Origin: Saprospiraceae bacterium
GTDB taxonomy: Bacteria > Bacteroidota > Bacteroidia > Chitinophagales > Saprospiraceae
Direction of reading: 5' to 3'
Assembly (NCBI GenBank): GCA_028284395.1
Contig: JANQRV010000368.1
Coordinates: forward strand, 1-34,395
DNA: 34,395 nt
Within the stretch, counting starts at the first letter, position 1. Each line of letters begins with the position of its first letter. The notes under the pieces are model-generated. The model saw only the letters and a list, made by a program, of their open reading frames with translations, ran no database searches and was not told where the DNA came from. The translations under genes were made by a program, and so were the position numbers. Positions 8,638 to 17,003 of the stretch are shown here, piece after piece.

Positions 8638-9690
8638 TCATTTCGAATCAATGAATTGAATGGCCTCCAGAATATTTCGATCCTTGAGAAGTTCTTTAAA
8701 ATTGTCTTCTTTGATTACCTCGATTTGTGGAATGATGGTTGGCGTATAGGTTCCGCTGCGATCCGCCAGATATCCGGTAGTCATTGCCATTTTGATCCCA
8801 AAAGGCAACTCCACCAGATCGTTGCCCGTCAGGAAACCGTAGGTCTCTTCACCAATGATGACCACATTTTTTCGCCCGCGAAACCCCAATACTACATTCT
8901 CCCCGGCACTGGCCGTCATTTTACCTACGATGATCGCTACCGGTAGTTCTGTCTGCGGTCTTTGTCGACTCCGGACCTCCGTTTCCTTTTTCTGGCCGGA
9001 GAAAAAGGCGCCGTCAGCTAAGGTATGTGGGACTGCTACTTCTTGAGCTCCATTCAACAACGTATAAACAATGTTGTCGCCAATCAGATGATACAAAGCA
9101 GCCAACATGGGGTAAGAATTACCGCCAATGTTAAATCGGAGGTCAATAATCCAGCCTTCGATGTCGTGCGATTGATGAAGTCCCAGAATAGCGTCGTAAA
9201 TCTCCTGTGATTTCCGATCCAGAGAATCTTGTGAGACATTTAACAACAGCATTCCCGGTAATAAGAGGTAGCCAAATTTGTTTTCCAGCACCTGAACTTC
9301 CACCGCGGGATTTTTCATATGTTCCTGGTATTTTATCAGCAGGTTGTCGCTGAACTCTTCCCGTTGAAGACCTTTGTTCAGCGTGCTCGCATACCAACCT
9401 GTTTCGGAGAAGACCTGGCAATGATTGCCCCCAATCTTATCGAAGAGCGTACTGCAATGCTGTAAGGAGGCTTCGAGATTCGTACTTTCGAGGGCCTGGA
9501 AAGAGATCCACGGTTTTAAAGTATCCCAATCGACCCGGTCGGTAAATAAGTAGTCTTTTTGTAAGTGAAAGAATAGGCTGTCGTAGAAAGTCCGAATGCT
9601 GTCGGTGGTGTTCAAACTCTGTGCATAGGAGATATGCGACATTGCGAACAGCAAGGAAAAGACGAGGATTCGTGCACAAATTTGGAACAT
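8638..9690 (-). CDS. Secreted S41 family serine peptidase (tricorn/CtpA type), no PDZ domain
   Basis: This 350-residue protein has a signal peptide ending near SYAQ (residue 24). The S41 core is visible: GGNHCQVF with candidate catalytic His90, GYLLLPGM, IIDLRFNIGGNS (about 181-192), and the nucleophile region KMTASAGENV with Ser261 followed by VVIIGEETYGF. The Lys used by classical C-terminal processing proteases (GKG motif) is absent after GEETYG. The His-Ser-Glu set therefore looks more like the tricorn/TSP type than the Ser-Lys type. There is too little room between the His region and the core for a PDZ domain. It probably acts in the periplasm or outside the cell. The next gene downstream is a PD40 propeller, a domain fused to this protease in tricorn, so the pair may act together. 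Confidence 0.82.
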   Translation of the reverse strand: MFQICARILVFSLLFAMSHISYAQSLNTTDSIRTFYDSLFFHLQKDYLFTDRVDWDTLKPWISFQALESTNLEASLQHCSTLFDKIGGNHCQVFSETGWYASTLNKGLQREEFSDNLLIKYQEHMKNPAVEVQVLENKFGYLLLPGMLLLNVSQDSLDRKSQEIYDAILGLHQSHDIEGWIIDLRFNIGGNSYPMLAALYHLIGDNIVYTLLNGAQEVAVPHTLADGAFFSGQKKETEVRSRQRPQTELPVAIIVGKMTASAGENVVLGFRGRKNVVIIGEETYGFLTGNDLVELPFGIKMAMTTGYLADRSGTYTPTIIPQIEVIKEDNFKELLKDRNILEAIQFIDSK

Positions 9691-9760
9691 AGCATTGATT
9701 TTTGAATATTAAACACAAGCACGACGTTTACGAGAAGGACAATGTTACAGCGGTGGTTAT

Positions 9761-9804
9761 CGACCTTTGTCGGACCGTAGCAAAGACTGTTCGGTTTCGA
9801 ACAG
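9761..9804. promoter_or_regulatory. Two adjacent inverted repeats in a divergent intergenic region
   Basis: CTGTTCG-GTTT-CGAACAG (9787-9804) is a perfect 7-bp inverted repeat with a four-base centre. It is preceded by CGAC-CTTT-GTCG (9761-9772). They lie between the S41 gene (minus, ATG at 9690) and the permease ATG at 9935. No T-tract follows, so an operator for one or both divergent genes is more likely than a terminator. Confidence 0.4.
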
Positions 9805-9934
9805 CCAGCGTTCACTCCCGTACAAGACCAATCCGTCGAAGTGGAGGTTGTTACTCCTAACTTGCTTATAATCAATACTTATTAGGGGAGTGGCACGTCA
9901 ATTGCACCATTTATGGCATCAAACCATTTTGATC

Positions 9935-12313
9935 ATGTTGAAACACACGCTGCTGCTAGCTTGCCGGAATTTCCTGAGAGACAAAAGCTCCTTTTTCATC
10001 AACCTTATCGGCCTGTCGACTGGTTTGGCCGGTGCCTTATTGATCTACCTCTGGGTAGTGGACGAAATGCACTTTGACAAATTCCACGAAAAGGACGATC
10101 GACTTTATCAAGTAATGAAACATTCTCAAGAAGTAGGGGGTAGGGTCAGTTCCTATGAATGGACCCCGGGGCCATTGGCCTCAGCCCTGGGAACCGAATT
10201 TCCGGAAGTAGAGCATTCGGTGGGATTGCAGATCAATCGAGGTTTTGAAAAGGGGATTTTGGGAAATGAAGAACAACAGATCAAGGCTGTTGAATACTAT
10301 GCCGGCGAAGATTTTTTCGAGGCTTTTACGTTTCCACTGCTGGCGGGTGAAGGGTCTCAGGTTTTGCGTGATAAAAGCAGCATGGTCATTTCAAAGTCGA
10401 TTGCCGAGCAACTATTTGGCGGCGCCGAGAATGCAGTAGGAAAGGGCATTGAGTGGGAAAAGGGAAATACATCGGGATTTTACCAGGTCACGGGAGTATT
10501 TGATGAGTTGCCCGGTAACTCTTCCCTGCATTTTGACGTCCTTTTGAATTTTGAAATGTACCTCGATCGCAATCCGGAGGTAAACCGCTGGGTGTATGGA
10601 GGGCCGAATACCTACGTTGTACTAAAACAGGGAACGGATCCGGAGTTATTCAACGAAAAGATCAGTACGTATCTACAACGGAAAAGTAAAGAAGACTATC
10701 AATCGCTCTTCATTACCAAATATTCGAATCGGTATTTGTACAATCATTTTGAAAATGGCCAGCAAGCGGGGGGGCGGATTGCTTATGTTCGTTTGTTTTC
10801 GGCGATCGCCTTTTTTATTCTCTTGATCGCCAGTATCAATTTCATGAATCTAGCCACGGCCAAAGCAACGCGGAGGATCAAAGAAGTAGGCGTGAAGAAA
10901 GCAGTGGGAGCAGGCCGTTCTGCTTTGGTCGCTCAATATCTTGGCGAATCGGTCTTGATGGCACTGATCTCATTGGTGCTGGCTATTGGAATGGTTGAAG
11001 TAGCAATTCCTCAATTCAATGAAATTACGGGAAAGGAAGTGGCTTTCTCCATTGTCGATCCTACGCTTTTTATTTCGGTATTGGGCATCACTGTATTGAC
11101 GGGTTTGCTGGCCGGAAGTTACCCCGCATTATATTTGTCCGGGTTTAAGCCGGCAACCATTTTGAAGGGCAAACTCGATCGTTTCTTGGGCGAAACGCTG
11201 GTGAGAAAAGGTTTGGTTGTCTTCCAGTTTACTACGTCCCTGATCTTGGTTCTGGCTGTTTGGACGACCTATCAACAGGTCCGATTTATTCAAACCAAAA
11301 ACCTGGGATACGACAAGGACAATGTCGTGATGATCCAGAAAGAAGGCCAATTACACGGTGCGCTAAATAGTTTTTTACAGGAGGCCAAGAAAATTCCGGG
11401 GGTCATCAATGCGGCAAGTTTGCGCAGCGATCTATTGAACAATCGCACCGGGACAACTGGTGTCAATTGGGAAGGTCGGGATCCCGAAAAACCATTGGAA
11501 TTCAAATACCTGAGTATCGGCTACGATTTGATCGAAACGATGGATATTAAGATGGCGGCAGGAAGATCCTTTTCCAACCGATTTGGCTCGGACAGCTTGA
11601 AGATCATTTTCAACGAAGAGGCGGTCCGGCAAATGGGGTTGGAGAATCCAATTGGACAAACCGTCCGTCAGTGGGGACAGGAAAAGCAAATCATCGGAGT
11701 AGTCAAAGACTTCCATTTCCAGTCGCTATACGAAGAAGTTCGCCCTTGCTTTTTGTTTCTGGATAAGAACTCGGAAAGCAGGGACATTGCAGTGAAAATC
11801 AAGGCAGGATCAGAGACCACTGCCTTGGCAGCTTTGGAAAAACTTTACGGAAAGTTTAATCCGGGACTGACTTTTGAATTCAAATTTTTCGACGACCGGT
11901 ATCAAAAGCTGTATGAGTCCGAGCAAAATGTTGCGACCTTGTCAAAATATTTTGCTTTGCTGGCCATCCTGATCTCTTGTTTAGGATTACTGGGATTGGT
12001 CATCTTCACTGCCGAAAGAAAAAAGAAGGAGATCGGCATTCGAAAGGTACTTGGCGCTTCCATTCTGAATATTGTACAAATGTTGACCCAGGATTTGCTC
12101 AAACTGGTGCTCTTGGCTTTTTTGATTGCTGCTCCCATCGCCTGGCTCGGCATTCGAAGATGGCTACAGCATTTTGCCTACCACATTGATGTACCATGGT
12201 ATGTTTTTCTGCTGATTGGCCTGGGGGCTTTTCTGATTGCAGCACTGACCGTCAGTTTTCAAAGCATTAAGGCGGCGACCGATAGTCCGGTACATTCGCT
12301 GCGTAGCGAATAG
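9935..12313 (+). CDS. MacB/FtsX-type ABC transporter permease without prefix
   Basis: The 792-residue protein opens MLKHTLLLACRNFLRDKSSFF, matching the start of the other prefix-less permease. The frame extends up to a GTG at 9890, but the extra 15 residues (MARQLHHLWHQ...) have no counterpart, so ATG 9935 is preferred. The layout is a first membrane helix, a periplasmic MacB-type domain, an FtsX block with KEVGVKKAVGAG near residue 315, a second periplasmic domain, and an FtsX block with KEIGIRKVLGAS near 697. It is a single gene with no PadR partner, convergent with the fourth permease (15-base gap). As with the others, an ATPase must come from elsewhere and the substrate is unknown. Sequence features of the first half (NLIGLSTGLAGALLIY, INFMNLATAKA) resemble the permease at 22824-25436 most closely. 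Confidence 0.9.
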   Translation: MLKHTLLLACRNFLRDKSSFFINLIGLSTGLAGALLIYLWVVDEMHFDKFHEKDDRLYQVMKHSQEVGGRVSSYEWTPGPLASALGTEFPEVEHSVGLQINRGFEKGILGNEEQQIKAVEYYAGEDFFEAFTFPLLAGEGSQVLRDKSSMVISKSIAEQLFGGAENAVGKGIEWEKGNTSGFYQVTGVFDELPGNSSLHFDVLLNFEMYLDRNPEVNRWVYGGPNTYVVLKQGTDPELFNEKISTYLQRKSKEDYQSLFITKYSNRYLYNHFENGQQAGGRIAYVRLFSAIAFFILLIASINFMNLATAKATRRIKEVGVKKAVGAGRSALVAQYLGESVLMALISLVLAIGMVEVAIPQFNEITGKEVAFSIVDPTLFISVLGITVLTGLLAGSYPALYLSGFKPATILKGKLDRFLGETLVRKGLVVFQFTTSLILVLAVWTTYQQVRFIQTKNLGYDKDNVVMIQKEGQLHGALNSFLQEAKKIPGVINAASLRSDLLNNRTGTTGVNWEGRDPEKPLEFKYLSIGYDLIETMDIKMAAGRSFSNRFGSDSLKIIFNEEAVRQMGLENPIGQTVRQWGQEKQIIGVVKDFHFQSLYEEVRPCFLFLDKNSESRDIAVKIKAGSETTALAALEKLYGKFNPGLTFEFKFFDDRYQKLYESEQNVATLSKYFALLAILISCLGLLGLVIFTAERKKKEIGIRKVLGASILNIVQMLTQDLLKLVLLAFLIAAPIAWLGIRRWLQHFAYHIDVPWYVFLLIGLGAFLIAALTVSFQSIKAATDSPVHSLRSE

Positions 12314-12328
12314 GAATTCTGTCCGGTA

Positions 12329-14956
12329 TTACTCCTTGCGCAGAGAAATTGCTGGATTGATCAATGCAGTTTTTATGCTTTGAAATCCCACCGTCACCAA
12401 GGCGAGCAATAAAGTCATCGTGCCGGAAAGGAGAATCATCCACCACTCCAATTGGATGTTGTAGGCAAATCCCGCCAACCATTGGGATGTCAGGTAGTAG
12501 GCAATGGGTGCACTAATGACAAAACTAATGGATATAATGACCAGGATCTCTTTGGATAACAAGAACAGGATGCTGGAAATGCTGGCACCCAATACTTTTC
12601 GGACGCCGATTTCTTTGAATCTCCTTGCCGAAGAAAAGGCAGACAGGCCAATCAGGCCAAAGCAGGCGATCACCACGCAGATGAACGTAAAGGCCTTGAT
12701 GATCTTTGAAAAACGCAGTTCGTTATCGTACATATGGCCCATTTGTTCATCTTGAAAGAAGAAGTCGAAATTTTTGTCCGGAAAGAATTCCTTCCAAGCC
12801 CCTTGAATTTGGGCAATGGACGCTCCCAGGTCGGCAGTCTTATACTTAATCCCTAAATACGGATATCTTTTAATGCCGTACATGATGGCAACCGGCTTGA
12901 TGTTTTCGTGCAAAGATAAGGTGTGGAAGTCTTTGACAACCCCAATGATCCTGGCCTCGGAGCCATTGATGTCGATGCTCTTTCCGATCGCATCTTTGGG
13001 GCGGCCAAGCGCCAGGCGTTCAATCAGTGTTTCGTTGACCACAAAACCTCGAATCGAATCGTTCTCAATTTCCGGCAAGCCAGCCTGACCGGCCAGTAAT
13101 TCAAAATTCATGGCATCCACATAGTCGTTATCGGCGTGGATGTATTGTACATTGAAGCGCTCCTGGATCTCAGAATCCCGGGAGGTGACGCCGCCCGAAC
13201 TATGACCGGCCGACATGGGGATACAGGAATTCAAGCTGGCTCGTTCGACAAAGGGGAATTGTTGGATGCGCTGCTTAAAGGCTCGTTTCTTTTCATCGGT
13301 TTCATTCCCCAGGATCTTTATCACCATCAGCGAATCTTTCTGGAAACCGAGATCCTTACTCTGAAAGTAATCTATCTGTGAAGTAATGACAATCGCACCA
13401 ATTATAAGAACTTGCGAAGTTGTCAGCTGAAAAGCAATCAGCGACCGGCGTAGTGTCAACCCCCGGACCGGTGTAGCCGATATTTTCTGTCGGACAACCT
13501 GTAGCGGGTGAAATTTTGAGAAAAGAATCGCCGGATACAACCCCATAGCCAAGGTGATGAAGCACAATAAACCGGCAATGAACAATAATAAATCAGGAGT
13601 GTAACGGAAACTGTTCCCAATGTTCAGGTTGGTTAACTCACTGAAGTAGGGGAAAGCAATCTGGGCAAGGAGTACACCAAGCCCAAGTGCGATCAAGGCC
13701 AGCAAGAAGGATTCGCTCATGAATTGGATGGCGATGTCCCGTTTAGAACTACCGAGAATTTTGCGCATTCCTATTTCCTTGGATCGGTTGACACCCCTGG
13801 CCGTAGCCAGGTTGATGAAATTGATGCAGGCGATCAATATCATAAAAATACCGATCCACCCGAGAGTCCAGAGGTAGTTTTTGTTGGTCGTATAGTTGTC
13901 AGACCCAAAACGCTCGTCGAAATGAATGGCATGTAATGGTTGCAGGTCGGTAGAGACAAAGTCTTCAGCCCAGGCAGCCTCCATGTACTTTTCATTAAAC
14001 CGGTCTAAGGCCGGACGAAGACTGGCCACATTGACCGCCGTGGGCAACTGGACAAAAGTAGTCGTTGAAGAGACATCGCCAAATGACGGTCGGGCGTGCC
14101 GCTCAAACGTCGCATAGGATATGAGTTGTTCAAAAGGGAAATTCGTGGCAGCGGGCGGGTCCTTCATTACGCCCGCTACTTCTACCTGTTCCTCGTTGCT
14201 GAGCGTGATGATCTGGCCAATAGCAGCATCCGCGGTACGAAAGAGCTTGATGGCCAACCCTTCCGTTAGTACGGTTTGACTGACATTGCTCAAGATCTGA
14301 TTTGGATTGCCGATCAACCACTGAGTAGGATCGTTGTAATAATCAAAGGTCCGGATGAATTCGGGGCCGCAATAAATGATGTCCGATTGAAAGAGCTGAT
14401 CTCCGACCGAGATATTGTGATTGTAACTGCTGCGGATGGCAAAGACTTCCTCAAAAGCAGGGAAATCGTTTTTCAAAGCTCCGGCCATCGGGTCGGGGGT
14501 CTTTCCAACGTACATGGTGAAGGAAGGATAATAGTAATTATTGGTCACGCGATAAATCTCATCGTGGTTCTCGTGAAATTTGTCAAAACTGGTCTCATAC
14601 TTAATGGTCAGGAAGATAACGATGGAGCAGAGTACGCCCAACATGAGTCCGGTTACATTCAATAAATTGCTTCCGGGGCTGTTCCAGAGTTTCCTCAAAG
14701 TTACTTTCAGGTGATTTTTTAACATATCTCGTTGGTTGGTTTGACTAAGGCTGCGTTTTTTCCAGGCAAACGGTCGAAATAAATCCAGAACTTCCAGGCA
14801 GAAATAGAAATCGGCCCGCCATTTTCCCCGCTCGGCAAGACGTCGTTGATAGAGCTCGTATAGGTCTCCCTGCAAACTTTCTATAACTCCATCGGCACAG
14901 AACCACCGCAGGAAGTCTCGTGCCATCTTGGGGGGCTGAGGACTGCGTTTATCCAT
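12329..14956 (-). CDS. MacB/FtsX-type ABC transporter permease with N-terminal prefix domain
   Basis: This 875-residue protein has the prefix (about residues 10-70; ARDFLRWFCADGVIESLQGD, then LYELYQRRL). The permease proper starts at MLKNHLKVTLRKLWNSPGS (near residue 78). The two FtsX blocks carry KEIGMRKILGSS near 390 and KEIGVRKVLGAS near 780, each after a large periplasmic domain. Its start overlaps the end of the PadR gene by eight bases (14949-14956), so the two are translated as a coupled pair. The membrane role is as for the other permeases, as one half of a type VII ABC system; no ATPase or periplasmic adaptor is beside it. The gene is complete and shows no sign of decay. Confidence 0.9.
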   Translation of the reverse strand: MDKRSPQPPKMARDFLRWFCADGVIESLQGDLYELYQRRLAERGKWRADFYFCLEVLDLFRPFAWKKRSLSQTNQRDMLKNHLKVTLRKLWNSPGSNLLNVTGLMLGVLCSIVIFLTIKYETSFDKFHENHDEIYRVTNNYYYPSFTMYVGKTPDPMAGALKNDFPAFEEVFAIRSSYNHNISVGDQLFQSDIIYCGPEFIRTFDYYNDPTQWLIGNPNQILSNVSQTVLTEGLAIKLFRTADAAIGQIITLSNEEQVEVAGVMKDPPAATNFPFEQLISYATFERHARPSFGDVSSTTTFVQLPTAVNVASLRPALDRFNEKYMEAAWAEDFVSTDLQPLHAIHFDERFGSDNYTTNKNYLWTLGWIGIFMILIACINFINLATARGVNRSKEIGMRKILGSSKRDIAIQFMSESFLLALIALGLGVLLAQIAFPYFSELTNLNIGNSFRYTPDLLLFIAGLLCFITLAMGLYPAILFSKFHPLQVVRQKISATPVRGLTLRRSLIAFQLTTSQVLIIGAIVITSQIDYFQSKDLGFQKDSLMVIKILGNETDEKKRAFKQRIQQFPFVERASLNSCIPMSAGHSSGGVTSRDSEIQERFNVQYIHADNDYVDAMNFELLAGQAGLPEIENDSIRGFVVNETLIERLALGRPKDAIGKSIDINGSEARIIGVVKDFHTLSLHENIKPVAIMYGIKRYPYLGIKYKTADLGASIAQIQGAWKEFFPDKNFDFFFQDEQMGHMYDNELRFSKIIKAFTFICVVIACFGLIGLSAFSSARRFKEIGVRKVLGASISSILFLLSKEILVIISISFVISAPIAYYLTSQWLAGFAYNIQLEWWMILLSGTMTLLLALVTVGFQSIKTALINPAISLRKE

Positions 14957-15278
14957 TGAAACCCAATTTTAGTCCCTGAATGTTCTTTCCGAGCTCCATT
15001 CTCAATAAGTGCGCCTCCTCCAAGACATTCCTGCCGTGATTGGTCAGTAAATAGTATTTTTTGCGCCGGCCACCCCGCTCAGAAGTTGCTCCGCCTTCCC
15101 AGGATTTTAGGAAACCCTTATCTTCCAGCCGGTATAATGCCGAGTGTAACGCACCTATACTTGGGGCTTTGCCTCCCTTTTCATGCAATAGATCCTTAAT
15201 GGCAACCCCGTAGGCTTCATCTTTTAAGGATCCCACGGCAAGCAAGACCAATTCTTCAAAAGCTCCTAGTTTAATCAT
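14949..15278 (-). CDS. PadR family transcriptional regulator
   Basis: The 109-residue protein has the PadR winged helix: MIKLGAFEELVLLAVGSL, DEAYGVAIKDLLHEKGGK, the recognition part GALHSALYRLEDKGFLKSW, and the wing TSERGGRRKKYYLLTNHG. It is 8 bases overlapped with the permease start, the strongest coupling among the three modules. The ATG sits at the edge of a 19-bp direct repeat that also occurs upstream across its promoter, so autoregulation is likely. PadR members typically repress and are released by a ligand, often one moved by the controlled transporter; the ligand here is unknown. Confidence 0.88.
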   Translation of the reverse strand: MIKLGAFEELVLLAVGSLKDEAYGVAIKDLLHEKGGKAPSIGALHSALYRLEDKGFLKSWEGGATSERGGRRKKYYLLTNHGRNVLEEAHLLRMELGKNIQGLKLGFNG

Positions 15279-15331
15279 ATTAATTTCCTATTTGCAGATC
15301 AAATATAGGTTATTAATTTCCTATTTGCAAA
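15278..15331 (-). promoter_or_regulatory. PadR promoter with 19-bp direct repeats
   Basis: TATTAATTTCCTATTTGCA occurs at 15278-15296 and again, identically, at 15311-15329 (33-base period, about three helical turns). On the minus strand TTTG (15331-15328) and TATATTTG (15307-15300) are 20 bases apart, a good fit to the Bacteroidota promoter consensus. One repeat fills the space between the -33 and -7 boxes; the other covers the start of transcription and reaches the PadR start codon. Cooperative binding of two PadR dimers on one face of the helix is the likely meaning. The remainder up to the DoxX promoter (about 15340-15560) shows no supported gene. Confidence 0.6.
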
Positions 15332-15573
15332 TAAAATGATGGAGTTGCTGTGGATGCTATGGTTGCTGCTATTGTTTGGAGGGTAATTTATGGGAGATGC
15401 TTTGATGCTTCATGGGCCTCGACGGCCTATTTGATTCTAGGATGGACCAATCTAGCTCTGTGCAGGCGAAAGCATTTGGTCTCCATTGAGGCGGCCGTAG
15501 GATCACAGCATCGCAGCAAAATTTTCCAATTTCAATGTTTGGAACGACCGTTTTAAAAAGTTATTATTGTATA

Positions 15574-15589
15574 CGGAACGATTGTTCCG
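15574..15589. promoter_or_regulatory. Palindromic operator upstream of the DoxX-like gene
   Basis: CGGAAC-GATT-GTTCCG is a perfect 6-bp inverted repeat with a four-base centre, flanked by TATA on one side and ATATA on the other. It lies 27 bases before the DoxX ATG. This size and layout suit a TetR-type dimer. No TetR gene is in the window, so any regulator must act from elsewhere. Confidence 0.5.
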
Positions 15590-15616
15590 ATATATGAAAA
15601 ATCAACAAATAAGATT

Positions 15617-15973
15617 ATGAAACGAGCAAAACTGATTTACCTGATAAGTACGGGGCTATTGAGTGCTTTAATGTTAATGTCGGCTGGCATGTATTTTTTT
15701 AACAATGCAATGGTGCAGGAAGCATTCACCAGCCTTGGGTATCCCACCTATATCATTTATCCGCTGGGAATCGCCAAGGTTCTTGGTTTGGTTGCCATTT
15801 GGACCAAACGGTCGACTACCCTGCGAGAGTGGGCCTATGCCGGCTTCTTCTTTGATACGTTGTTGGCGGCTTCTGCTCATTTGGTAGCGGCAGACGGTGC
15901 TGCCGGGGGGGCGCTGGTTGGTCTGGTCCTGGTACTGACGTCTTATTTGAGTGATAAGCGGGTCGTCGAATAA
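15617..15973 (+). CDS. DoxX-like family membrane protein
   Basis: A 118-residue protein of four hydrophobic helices. It begins KRAKLIYLISTGLLSALMLM, followed by the DoxX-like segment EAFTSLGYPTYIIYPLGIAKVLGLVAIW, then a cytoplasmic-looking turn TKRSTTLREWAYAGFFFDTL and a last helix. This matches the DoxX-like (DoxX_2) group of small inner-membrane proteins, whose biochemical role is poorly known; some relatives work in thiol/sulfur or quinol redox processes. The length is normal. It is a single gene with its own palindromic operator. It converges on the PorP/SprF gene, whose stop lies only six bases beyond. Confidence 0.82.
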   Translation: MKRAKLIYLISTGLLSALMLMSAGMYFFNNAMVQEAFTSLGYPTYIIYPLGIAKVLGLVAIWTKRSTTLREWAYAGFFFDTLLAASAHLVAADGAAGGALVGLVLVLTSYLSDKRVVE

Positions 15974-15979
15974 TTGCGC

Positions 15980-16963
15980 CTACCAAAAACGATCCGGGCA
16001 GGCAATTTGATTGTTGTGAAACAGCCGGTAGCCCAGGTGTATCTCACTGCTTCCGGCCGATGCATTGCGCAATTTGGAATAGAGCAGGTCATAGGAGTAG
16101 CTGATCTCCAATCGTTCGCTGAGCAGCAATCCGGCAAAAACGGCCATGGAATCGTCTTTTCGATAACTGCTGCCTATCCAATACCGGTCGTCCACGACCA
16201 GTTTGGCATTGATGTCGAAAGATACCGGGGCTCCCGTTACGGTTTTCACTAAAAGAGAAGGTACCAGGTAATTGCGATGGCCAACCGGAAGTTTGTATCC
16301 GGTCATGAAGTAATAGTGGCGAAGAAAAATTTCTTCCGGCAGCAAGGCCTCGCTTTCGGAGCCGGCTTTTAGTCTGGTACTGAAAAACTGAAAGGAAGAC
16401 CCGCCGGCAAAGAAATGGTCATTGTAGATCCAAAAACCCGCGGCAAAGTTCAATAGATTGCGCGAAACCATTTGTTGAATGGTTGGATCGTCGAGATCTC
16501 GGACGTTGTCGGTATAACCTTGGGGATTGTACGAAAAACGTTTAACGCCCCCGTTGATTCCAAAGGAAAAGCGAAGTCCATCGTCGGAAAGTGCAAAGTT
16601 GTAGGCAAAGGTAGCGGCCGCTGAACTTTGCTTCAAAGGGCCGGTGCGATCGTTGGTCAGGATGGTTCCCAAAGTGACCCTATTCACCGCATTCAACTTT
16701 TGTCTTCGGTAGCCGATCGCCCGATTATTGATGGTGGAATGTGCAGAAAAATACGCCGTACGTGGCGCGTCATCAAAGCCGGTCCACTGACTCCGATAAC
16801 CGGCTTGGATATGAACAAAGTCTTCCGTTCCGGCCACGGCGGGGTTAACGAGATAGGGGTTGATCGGAAACTGAGTGAATTGGGGCAATTGTTGTGCGGT
16901 CAAAGTCAGTTCGAATAGACAGAGCACAAGTAGCAGAAATCGATTTTTGGTGTGATAGGTCAT
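15980..16963 (-). CDS. PorP/SprF family type IX secretion membrane protein
   Basis: This 327-residue protein has a signal peptide (FLLLVLCLFELTLTAQ) followed by the hallmark start of the PorP/SprF family, QQLPQFTQFPINPYLVNPAVAG. It continues as an outer-membrane beta-barrel with GYRSQWTGFDDAPRTAYFSAHS and ends in a strand (EIHLGYRLF). SprF-like proteins help individual T9SS substrates, such as the SprB adhesin, across the outer membrane. The gene follows a 1342-residue protein with a type B sorting domain on the same strand, 40 bases apart. That is the classic pairing of a large CHU_C protein with its own PorP/SprF, so it most likely serves that neighbour. Confidence 0.9.
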   Translation of the reverse strand: MTYHTKNRFLLLVLCLFELTLTAQQLPQFTQFPINPYLVNPAVAGTEDFVHIQAGYRSQWTGFDDAPRTAYFSAHSTINNRAIGYRRQKLNAVNRVTLGTILTNDRTGPLKQSSAAATFAYNFALSDDGLRFSFGINGGVKRFSYNPQGYTDNVRDLDDPTIQQMVSRNLLNFAAGFWIYNDHFFAGGSSFQFFSTRLKAGSESEALLPEEIFLRHYYFMTGYKLPVGHRNYLVPSLLVKTVTGAPVSFDINAKLVVDDRYWIGSSYRKDDSMAVFAGLLLSERLEISYSYDLLYSKLRNASAGSSEIHLGYRLFHNNQIACPDRFW

Positions 16964-17003
16964 TTTTGTTTTGGATTGAATGTGTTTTCGGGATAATGAA
17001 TGA

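Noticed and set aside
8499..8651. N-terminal extension of the propeller frame overlapping the S41 gene
   Set aside because: The first 51 residues are polar and unlike any leader. A standard signal peptide begins at ATG 8498.
9890..9934. GTG start extending the third permease by 15 residues
   Set aside because: The extra residues have no counterpart in the other prefix-less permease, and the purine-rich stretch abuts the GTG with no spacing; ATG 9935 gives the conserved start.
15350..15556. 68-residue open frame between PadR and the DoxX-like gene
   Set aside because: No family features, no promoter or ribosome site of note, and a composition unlike the neighbouring genes. The region is better read as intergenic.
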